The translations under genes and the position numbers were made by a program. Shown in pieces: positions 12,560 through 22,600 of a DNA stretch of 64,000 nucleotides. The notes below the pieces were generated by a model that searched no databases, was not told where the DNA came from, and was given only the letters and a program-made list of their open reading frames with translations. Every line of letters starts with the position of its first letter. Position 1 is the stretch's first letter. The stretch is taken from assembly GCF_049306965.1 (NCBI RefSeq), contig NC_133178.1, positions 64,845,001 through 64,909,000 on the forward strand, in the 5' to 3' direction. The DNA is from Danio rerio (Eukaryota > Chordata > Actinopteri > Cypriniformes > Danionidae).

Positions 12560-13914
12560 AGACCGAGACAGCCGCCCGCGGCTAAAAATAAGTATTGCTC
12601 TTAAATGTTTAATAACTTTTGATCCGCTGATCCGATTCATACAATTCAAAGATTGGCATAAAGAAGAGAATCTCAGCTTTCCAGTGCCGTATCACATAAC
12701 ATTCGCGGACTTTCAGAGGCTCCGGAATCAGTGCGGTTACGTCATCAAAATTTGACAACGCTGATTTGACAAAGAAACGCTCGTCACTAAGTCTCCGGAC
12801 AAACCAGACATGATACATTGATGCATTGTCCCTCCTCCATGCCCAGATTGGTTCAAACTCGCTATATCACAACCAATAAGCATAGGTTTCGCTTTTGTTT
12901 GTGGATCAACAAGCTTTTTGAACAACACGGAATGAGAGATAGGCATACATTTATGCGCGGCTAAATAAAACGCAAAAAAACATGTTTTGCATGAAATAAT
13001 TTTCATACTAAGTACTTTTGCATGCACAGCAGCACAGAAACATGACAAAACAGTGACACAGCAAAGACGAACTGCTGCTCTTGCTGTTTTCAAAAGACGC
13101 AAATGAAGGTGCAGCTGTTTGTCTGCATTGCAGACAACCATTTCCAAATCCATATCCACAGACAACCATATCCATGCTGGCACATAAAACCTAAGGATGT
13201 TCCATATTGAATCTAGTTTCGTTATGTAACTATTTATGGTATAGTAAATATTTATATCTATTTTTTTACTGAGGATTTGCACCATGTTTATTTGGACTTT
13301 GACACATTATTTATTATTTTCTTATTTTTTTTATTTGTTCATTGTAAGTGGTGTTGTTTATAGTAACTGAAAATATATTATTTGGAAAAAGTCAAATTTG
13401 CTTCACTGTTCTATTATTTTGTAACATTTTTTTTTTCTGTTTAGTTCATTCCCAGAACTTTTGGGCAAATACATTGTCAGTAAATAAATGCATTTTTTTC
13501 CCCCATAGAAAAACGCCTTGGAATAACATTGAAATAAATTGCTATAACTTGCTCAGGGAATTGTGGATGTAGACAAAATTTAATTTGGAAGTATAAAACA
13601 TCATAGCATGTATTTCTAAAGAAAGAAAAACAAACTTCATAAGGTTTTGTTTGAAATAACTGGAAAATGCCACTTTTTTTAAAAATCGTTTCTGGAAAAT
13701 TCTGGAATATTTTCTGTCTTTTCATATGTTTTTGGACCAAAAAATATTTTAGACTGGACCTTTAAATGATACAGATTGAAACTTCAGGTTCTCCTGTTTA
13801 AAATGATATATGACACTTGAGGCTGACTGCTAAAATAAAAATAAAACTGCTTTTTAAAAAAATAATAATATAGGCCCATTAGGTGCCCACAAAATACCTC
13901 TAGGTCTTTAAGGG
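12553..13914. mobile_element. piggyBac-like TTAA element, 1362 bp, inserted in gene 2
   Basis: Ends are CCCTTAAAGACC and its exact complement GGTCTTTAAGGG, with TTAA on both sides (12549-12552 and 13915-13918). Unit 1 has a single TTAA at this place, so the insertion and its target duplication are clear. CCC-type ends plus TTAA are the hallmark of piggyBac. The longest frame (minus strand, 12737-13285, 182 codons) does not look like a piggyBac transposase, so the element is probably non-autonomous. Confidence 0.88.
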
Positions 13915-13918
13915 TTAA

Positions 13919-14375
13919 TAGACACATGTTGACCCACACTGGAGAGAGAAAACACAGATGTGATCAATGCGGTAAAACATTCACGACTGGTTCATTTCTG
14001 AAGCTCCATCTAAGAGTTCATACAACGGAGAAACCGTATTCGTGTTCTGTGTGTGGAAAGGGTTTTACATGGCGGACAAATTTAAATCGACATCAGAAGA
14101 TCCACACTGGTGTGAAAGAGCATTACTGCTTTGAGTGTTGGAAGACTTTTATGACAGCTGACGATTTGGAACGGCACCAAAGGACTCACACTGGAGAGAA
14201 ACCGTACACGTGTTCACACTGCGACAAGAGATTCAGTCAGTTAGGCAGCCTGAGAGCACATGAGAGGACTCACACTGGAGAGAAACCGTACATGTGTTCA
14301 CACTGCAACAAGAGATTCACACAGTTGGGAGCTCTGAGAAGACATGAGAAGATTCACACTGGAAAGAAACCCTAA
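13919..14375 (+). pseudogene. Zinc-finger gene 2, 3' part of split exon
   Basis: Continues finger 3 of gene 2 at its second half ([12 protein letters not shown]) and keeps fingers 4-8 open to the TAA stop, ending [10 protein letters not shown] as gene 1 does. An ATG at 13926 begins the longest frame, but no promoter or first exon precedes it other than the insert. The preserved frame, with few or no differences from gene 1, indicates that the insertion is recent. Confidence 0.8.
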
Positions 14376-15056
14376 AAGCAAGGCTGTGCCAGGGCTTGAA
14401 ATTAACCTTTGGCGACAAAACGCCAGCCCAGATAGTCATGCAGTGTGAAAACATCTGTGACACGACTACTTTGGAAATCCTGCAGTCTGAACTCGGCATT
14501 AGAGAATGCAGGACCTTTTGCGAAGGTTAAATTTTACACTCTACACACTACCAGATATTAAATATCACATGTGATCATGACCACCTTCTGCTTCTGGCAT
14601 CCGTTCTTCATACGTGGATTACTCGGTTAGCTGGATTTAAGAAATTGACGATTTGACACGATCCAGGATTGTTACGTTCTTCGAAACTGATCCGAGTTGT
14701 TGTCATAGCAACAGTTCTGGTAGCTCAAACCTGGTCGGGAGCAGGCTCATTTCATATAAACAGGATTAGATCGGCTCAGTTCAAGCTAAGAAAATACTTA
14801 AAGTATGTGCCGAATTCTGATATTTTCCTACAGTAGTAGTTATATACACTTAGGAAAATAGTGAATATTTTTTTAACTATATTTACATTTATAAATTTAA
14901 ATATTTACATTTTAATAAAACTTATGCAATCTGCACCCCCAAAATGAAAGTACAAAGACTGCCACCTTGTGGTACAAAGAGAAAGCTTATTGATATGAAC
15001 TTTTTAGACCGCTTTAGAACATTTTGTGTCTGATAATAGACGTGCACAATGTGACT

Positions 15057-15272
15057 TTTCACTTTTCCACACAGGGCTATGAACTTTTGGATTTTGTTTT
15101 GCTTTCATAATAAAAACCTTAATTTTTTAAACTGCATGATGTGTTTACTTGTGTTATCTTTGACTCATATTTACACAAATTTCTTGATCTGAAACTTTAA
15201 AATATGACAAAATGCAAAAATAAAACAGTAAGTCAGTAAGGGGGAAACACCTTTTCAAGCCACTATACTGTA
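15057..15272. mobile_element. Tc1-like terminus with poly(A) signal, unit 2
   Basis: Same Tc1-derived 3' segment as in unit 1. AATAAA lies at 15109-15114 and the transposon end at gggggaaacaccttttcaag. The 3' UTR between 14376 and 15056 matches gene 1. Confidence 0.6.
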
Positions 15273-15397
15273 TAAACACAGATTTTACTGACTTATTGAT
15301 AATGGTTTGAGCTTTTGCCACAGAAGTATCTGAAAATCCCCCTGTTTACTCGTTCACTGTAAACAATATACTGATTTACAAGTGAGGCACAGAAAGT

Positions 15398-15556
15398 GAG
15401 GGCTTTATCATGAATATTGATGCTGTTCTCACTCTTGACAAAGACCGGCCTCTAGTGGGTCATCAGTGTGACTGTGTGAATGAAGAGACCCAGAACATGA
15501 GCTTCTGTGTTTGTCTTTATTTACAGTTTCATTTTAGTCCACAATATAAATAATGA
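15398..15556. repeat. Conserved inter-unit block with CTCF-like motif, unit 2
   Basis: Copy of the block described at 9424-9580. The motif ggcctctagtgg is at 15447-15458. Confidence 0.45.
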
Positions 15557-16470
15557 TGGTCAAAGGCTCACAGTGATCTGAACATTTACATTACTCTGTG
15601 CTAAGTTTCTTCAGATTTGAGCCCCCGCCTTGTTTCTTCCTCAAGAGAAATTATTATTATTGTTTACTACTAATAGTAATAAAATAATTGATGTATATTC
15701 TGATGTTCAGTTTGTGGACAGCTTTCCCTATTAAACAATTAAAAACTAAATATCAGGTCAGGAAATGCTTTTCATGTAAATGTTCTGCACACATTAAATT
15801 AGGAAAGAAAAAGAAGAAGCCTACGAAGCCTTCTCTACAAATCATTAGGAAGAAAATCATTGTAAGCTTTAGCAAATGTATTAATCTTGATGTTATTAAT
15901 GTTTAAAAGATTCATTAATTAATAAAATTTGAGTCAGGAAAATATTAAATTTAGCTATTTTCTTTAACTTATTTTTGTAAATAGAAAATGTACAGTGTAA
16001 CACAATATATAATATGGTCGAGAGAATGATCACTACCAGAAACGTACAGTAATATATCTCTCATAGATACATATATAAGTCTATGCAACATTATTATTTT
16101 ATGTGGGCTACTTTGAGATATTCTTTTTTTATTGGGTTAAGAAACCCACATTAGTCACATCAAAGTTAATAACAAAAGACAAATATCATCAGACACACGA
16201 GTCTTTACTGTTCCCCAAAACTTTGTCGCATTCTCCAGAAGCAGAACTGAGGAAAACAGAATATTTTGATCTGAGTCACAAAACAAAACTGCATCAGGTC
16301 CATTCATCATGTTATAAAGCAGCATGGACTTTATTATAATGCTGGATTCACACCAAACATGTTTCATACAGTGAACAGACCTACCATTAAACATGATAAA
16401 CCTTCACTATTAAACCAGAAACATTCATTATAAGCCACTTTCAGACCACACAACCTCACTATTCTCTAAG

Positions 16471-16669
16471 CAACAAACAGCAGCCAATCAGCATTCGCCG
16501 AACCACAAACAGCAGCCAATCAGCTTCCGCTGAGCCACACGCTAATATCCCGCCTCGGCGCTCAGTGTATGAAGTGGATGGAGTATGAGTCGGATCGCTG
16601 ATGAATGCTAAACTTTGCCGTTTGCTGTATAATTATTCTTCTGTTACGGGTGTTGTGCGTCTTTTCAAA
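16471..16669 (+). promoter_or_regulatory. Promoter and exon 1 of zinc-finger gene 3
   Basis: CCAAT boxes at 16484 and 16516 (32 bp apart). A small deletion brings tcccgcc (16548) to 32 bp after the second box instead of 36. Donor GTAAGT starts at 16670. Confidence 0.75.
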
Positions 16670-17149
16670 GTAAGTGTATTATATCTGCCTTCTCTAGCGT
16701 TCACGGGTGTGATATGTTTAACTTTGCTGTCGACTATCCCGCGGTTTGTGTGTTAGTTGCAGTAAGAGATCAAGGATAATGCTAACTTTAGCATAATAGT
16801 AATAATGGCATAATAATAACCTCCTGAAGCCATCAAAGCGCAGCGAATAGATGACCATAGACAACCTTAACGCTAGATCATGTCATTTCCCAGTTAGAAA
16901 ACTTTACTTAATAATACAACTATCACAAACTTAAACATATTTGATAAACTGTGTTGTATCTAGCACATTGTATTGATTATATCTCACACTGAACGGGCTT
17001 TTACTGCCTTTTGTGTTGACAAGACAAAAAAGGAGCGCGTGCGCTTTTTATGTTGCTAGGCAACGACTGAATCGGCTGAGTATTGTACGTGAGTTGCTGT
17101 TGATATTAATATAATAAAAAAATGTAATAATATCGTGATATTCAGGATT

Positions 17150-18204
17150 TGGGCAACGCAGTGGGTAGTGCTATCGCCTCACAGCAAGAAGGTCGCTGGT
17201 TCGAGCCTCGGCTGTGTCAGTTGGCATTTCTGTGTGGAGTTTGCATGTTCTCCCTGTGTTGGCGTGGGTTCCCTCCAGGTGCTCTGGTTTCCACCACAAG
17301 TCCAAAGACATGCGGTACAGGTGAATTGGGCAGGCTAAAGCCTGATTTATACTTCTGCGTCAGGTGACCGGCGTAACCCACGGCGCAGGCAACGCGCGTG
17401 GCTGTGCATTTATACTTCTGCGCGCTGTCTCTGCCGGTCTGCATTAACACTTCCGAAACGCTAGTTGGCAGTGAGGTGTAAATGTTCCTCTGTGTCAAGT
17501 TTCTTCGCTACTTTTTTGCATTTCCTGAACACTTCCGGGATGTACAAGTGGCTCAAACTCGCTCATTTTGAGGCAGGAACCGGCGGACGTGCAACAACTT
17601 TAACTATGAGGTAAACACAAAACAAAACTTTCCATCCGGAGCTCCTTCACGGGACTCCACACTTGTAAACAATCGCTCGCGCGGCGTCGCGCCATTCGCG
17701 CGCCTCTCGGTCCCGCCCAGACTCGTCAGCGCTACCAAGCCGACCAATCACAGAGCTTATGCTACGCGTCGTTGCGACGTGTAGTTACATTTTTTGAGAG
17801 GTGCACGTCAGTGACGGCGATGGCCACGGCGAAGGGCTATGCGTCAGCGCCGTAGCATACGCCGGTGTTTGACGCAGAAGTATAAATCAGGCTTAAATTG
17901 TCTGTAGTGTATGTGAACTGAACTTAAACACTAAAAACTGAACTACACTGTTCCAGTTACTATGACCATTTATGTGAAGCTGCTTTGACACAATCTACAT
18001 TGTAAAAGCGCTATACAAATACAGCTGAATTGAATTGAATTGAATTGTATGTGTGTAAATGAGAGTGAACGGGTGTTTCCCAGTGATTCGGTTGCAGCTG
18101 GAAGGACATCCGCTGCCTAAAACATAAACTGGTTAAGTTAGCAGTTCATTCCGCAGTGATGACCTCAGATTAGTAAAGCGATTTAGCCAAAATGAAAATG
18201 AATA
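17150..18204 (+). mobile_element. DANA SINE composite interrupted by a MITE, intron 1 of gene 3
   Basis: Same composite DANA as in units 1 and 2, at the same place, lengthened by the MITE at 17339-17893. Confidence 0.85.
17339..17893. mobile_element. PIF/Harbinger-like MITE, 555 bp
   Basis: Inverted ends AGCCTGATTTATACTTCTGC and complement, flanked by TAA on both sides (17336-17338 and 17894-17896). A three-base TWA duplication is typical of PIF/Harbinger. Units 1 and 2 show the empty site ggctaaattg. The interior is GC-rich with no transposase. Confidence 0.85.
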
Positions 18205-18712
18205 ATACATGTAATTATTAGCATTATACACTTTGGAAAATCCCGTTCTCTTTATAGTCGCTGCTTTTTAATACTTAATTAGAAAATATATTTAATATAT
18301 TTGTAATATCGTCTAAACTTGCAAATCTTTCAGGTATGAAATTTGAGCACTAAATAAAAAAAACAATTGTTCATCCTGGCATTAATTATAGTGTACATAG
18401 AGCGCACGTGATCATGACATGCAATTGTGAGAGCAGAAAAATTGCGCACTGCCGCACACATTCAAAACAATTTCATTCGCTTGCATATCGTCTTCGGCTT
18501 CCTCATAAATATTTTACCTTTATTCAGTTGCTAATGTTATCTGTGTCTTAATTCTCTTGTATTTCTAGTGTTTGCTAACTGTGGTTGTTTCAGAAATATG
18601 CTGACAAATATATCTGATGTTTCCACTTCACGTTTTGCTCATATTTGAATGTCTTCTGTCTGCTAAAACAACTTTATTTTCTTTGATTTCAGAAGAACGA
18701 TATTGCGTGACG

Positions 18713-18893
18713 ATGATAAACTACTAAAAGCTGGAAATACACGAGTACATCCTTTTTTTAATGAAAAGAAGAGACCAGATTTTTTCACCTAACTCCGTGT
18801 GGAAAGAGATTGATTGAGATGCAAAGCGGCCGTAAGATTCACAAGATGGTCCGCACTGGAGAGAAACCATTCACATGCACCCAGTGTGGTAAG
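18713..18893 (+). pseudogene. Zinc-finger gene 3 (type A), 5' part of split exon
   Basis: The coding exon starts after acceptor gatttcag at 18713, with ATG at 18819 and residues MQSGRKIHK then the MVRTGEKPF linker. The first finger has only reached CTQCGK when the BEL/Pao element begins at 18894; the frame then runs into the LTR and ends after a few codons, giving a 27-residue peptide. The ten complete fingers of this gene lie on the other side of the element at 26451-27353. Promoter 3 is intact, so this is a functional-looking gene broken by insertion rather than by slow decay. Confidence 0.8.
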
Positions 18894-19607
18894 TGTAAAT
18901 AACCCCAAGTTATTTAAGTTAGGTTTCAGTGTTAATTATTTATGCTGCTTTTAATTACTTCTCTATTTCTTTAAAAGTTGTTGTGTTTTTGTTATTTATT
19001 TGAACTCCGCTTTGCACTAAGTTATTTAGCCTATAGAGACCCTTATTTTGACGCGCGGCTTGCCGGAAGTGGTCAGGTGCGCGAGAGCGCGCAGATCACG
19101 GAAGCAGGGAGATTGGAGAAGCGCGCCTAGCACGAGGGAGAGAGCGATCGCTTGCACAGAGAAATGCACGGAGCTAATGTTACATTTAAGGACTGATTTA
19201 ATAGAGATTTAATGCATATTTGAGTTTTGTTTTTTGTTCTGTTCATCTTTATTGTTTGAACACCTGGTTGGAAGGGAGAACAAGGTAGATGAGGACATTT
19301 TTATACATATTGCTAAAATTTGATGCATCTGTTGGCTTGCTAATAATTTAAATTGCTATTTTATTGTAAAATTAGTCATATATTTGAAGATACTTTATAA
19401 TATTGTCACTAAGTTTATTGTTTTGTCTTATTATGTGAACTATTATTCATTACATTTTTTCTATTTGTGTTTATTCATCTGTTCTTAGCTCTTACGGTGT
19501 TGTACAGTCTTTAAGGACGGCAAATGCAACAATAAAGGCACAAAGGAGGACAGTGCAACATCAGTGCATGAGTTTAATCCTTTTATTTCTCCAACCGGGC
19601 TGTTACA
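18894..19607 (+). repeat. Left LTR of the BEL/Pao element
   Basis: 714 bp, TG...CA ends. It contains a CpG-rich stretch with an ETS-like ccggaagtg near 19072, suggesting the promoter region, and an aataaa near its right end. Confidence 0.95.
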
Positions 19608-19646
19608 GTAAGAGCTTGCACCCACTGACATTATTTGCTGATGTAA

Positions 19647-22600
19647 ATGATGACGGATCACGGTTCCAATTTGTGCACTCCTGCAAAAGTAAACGAACAA
19701 ATTGATAATGTTCAAAACAAAGAAGTTGATGAAGAAGTAGAAGCTCAATCTGAAGAATTAGACACAAATGTACGTCGCTCTACCCGTGAACGAACTCAGA
19801 CAGACAGGATGCTTGCATATCAAAGGGAGGAGTCTCATAAAGCAGAAAGAAAGCTTATGCATGCATATGAAAAATGGAAGGCTGAGGCTCGGAAAGCAAG
19901 AAGTCAGTTGAAATTAGACATTTCTGAGAGTGAATTAGCAACACTCATAGACTCATTGGAAAAGGAAAAGGACAGTGTGATGAATGCATACATAAAGGTT
20001 AGAAGTAATGTAACTCCACCCACTGATATGAGAAGGAAAATTGATGCTTGTGATGCTGTTACTAAGGATATAGTAAAAATTGCATATGAGAGGATCTCAG
20101 GGGTAGATGGAGGCTTTGACAATGAAACCGTAAAGGGGCATTTACGTGAGCTGCTTGAACGAGACTACGCTCGCTCTGTTTATGGTTCTACTGTTTCACG
20201 CATCAGCTCCAAATCCAGTACACCTATAAGTCAACCTTCTCTGAATTCTATACTAATGGCTAAACGCATAGAAGCAGCAGCAGAGCTAGCAGCTAAGGAA
20301 GCAGAATATGCTACTGTAATAGAAGAAAGGGAGCAAAGAGAAAAATTACGACTTCTAGAAGAGAAGCAAAGAAAAGAACTTGAGGCTCAAAAAGGCGAGT
20401 TTGAAAGGCTCCAAGCGATGAAGGAGGTAAGAGCAGCTAGAGCAAGACTGGAGGTGTATGACAAGGAAGAAACTGTTGACACTGTTAATCAAGATGAAGG
20501 GCTGCAGCAACCTGTAAGCCCTCCCACGCATAAACCAGTATACTTATCCTCCGTTAATCCAACGCCTAACATTTCATTACAGAGACCCAACGCTGATGTG
20601 TCTCAATTAGCGCAGGCTGTCCAAGATAGCATAACACTAAACAGACTTCCTATGCCAGAGCCCACAGTTTTCAGTGGTGACCCCATTCACTTCATAGAGT
20701 GGAAGGCTTCATTTCAATCACTCATTGATAAAAGACATATCTCTTCAGGAGACAAGTTATACTACCTGAAGAAGTACGTTACTGGGCCTGCTCTGAAAGT
20801 GCTAGATGGTATCTTTTACAGAAATGATGAGGAGGCTTACAAGGACGCGTGGAAGAGGCTTCTAGATCGCTACGGACAGCCATTCATCATACAACGAGCA
20901 TTCAGAGAGAAACTTGCATGCTGGCCCAAAATTCAATCCAAGGACTCGGTAGGACTTCGAAATTTCTCTGATTTCTTGAACTCATGTAAGGATGCAATGC
21001 CACATGTAAAGGGACTGGAAATATTGAATGATTGCGAAGAGAATAGGAAGCTTGTAAGCAAACTCCCTGATTGGGCGGCTGCCCGCTGGAATCGTCAAAC
21101 CACACAAACGTTGAGTGAAACTCAAGATTTTCCAACTTTTCAAGAATTCGCCCATTTCATGTCTGTTGAAGCTGAAGTTGCCTGTAATCCAGTCACATCC
21201 TTTCATGCCCTTCATGTTTTAGAACCTAACAAAGAGAAAAATTATTTCAAGGTCAGTAAACCTAAAGCTAATGTCTTCCATACAAAGACTGTCACACAGC
21301 ATGATAATTCAAAGCCCACTGGAAAGGTCAATAAGCCATGTCTGTTCTGTCAAAATGGTGAACATCAAATTCATGAATGTTCTAAATTCTCTGCAAGGTC
21401 TCTTGAAGAACGTAGACAGTTCGTAAAGAATACAAGATTGTGCTATGGATGTTTGAGGCTGGGTCACAGTGCCAAGGACTGCCGCTCCCGACATTGCTGC
21501 AACACCTGTAAGGGAAGACACCCTACCTGCCTACATGATGACAGCTTCAATAGAAAGGTGAGGTCTTCTTCTGCTCAGAGCCCAGAAAATGTCCATGAAG
21601 GAGTTGCGACAATGTCATTGAGTGTAGAATCTGGATGCACGCCTGTTAACACCTCGATGATTGTGCCAGTGTGGTTGTCCACACATAAAGACCCAGTTTC
21701 TGAGAAGCTCATCTATGCTCTGTTAGACACACAAAGCGATTCAGTCTTTATTGAATGTGCAGTATGCAAAAGTCTTAAAGTCGACTCCTGTCCCGTGACG
21801 CTTAAACTCACTACTTTGGTTGGAAAGGACTCCTTGATGTCAAGTGAAAGGATTTCTGGTCTTCGAGTTAGAGGTTTCAATTCCTCACTGATTATAGATC
21901 TACCCCCTGCATACACCAAAGAATGCATTCCTGTGGATCGCGCACACATCCCTATAATGGAGACTGCAAGTCATTGGAAACATCTAGCCACTCTAGCAGA
22001 CAAAATTCCCCCACTTCAAAATTGTGAGGTTGGACTATTGATAGGATACAATTGTTCCAGAGCGCTAGCGCCCCGAGAAGTAATTCTTGGAACGGAGAAT
22101 GAACCATATGCTGTTCGCACGGACCTCGGATGGAGCATTATAGGTCCTTCCTTAACACATTTTGAGCCCCAAAGCAGTGCTGCCATGTGTCATAGAGTGT
22201 CTATCAAGGAAATACCTGCAGTAACTCCCACGGATGTGATAAAAGTGCTGGAATCTGATTTCAAGGATACAGAAGGGCACACTAAAGTGACTTCTCAGGA
22301 GGACATCATGTTTCTGAGAAAGCTGGAAGAGAATATCAGATTGAACAAGGATAGTCATCTGGAAATGCCCCTGCCATTCAGGAAAAGACCATATCTTCCA
22401 GATAACAAACCTCTAGCTGTCATAAGACTTCAACATTTGAAGAGGAGATTAATGAGAGATCAGGAGTACAGAGAGCATTATGTAACATTCATGGAGGAAG
22501 TAATAGAGAAGGGTAATGCAGAACAGGTGTTTGAGGAAGGACGAGAAGGAGAAAGATGGTACATACCACATCACGGAGTGTACCACTCGAAAAAGCCAGG

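Noticed and set aside
12737-13285. 182-codon minus-strand frame in the piggyBac-like element as a transposase
   Set aside because: No DDD-type motifs or Cys-rich tail that I can recognise, and it is much shorter than a piggyBac transposase.
17135-17367. Frames over DANA heads (MGNAVGSAIASQQEGRWFEPR...), also at 6555 and 11167
   Set aside because: Chance open frames through the tRNA-derived SINE body, repeated because the SINE is repeated.
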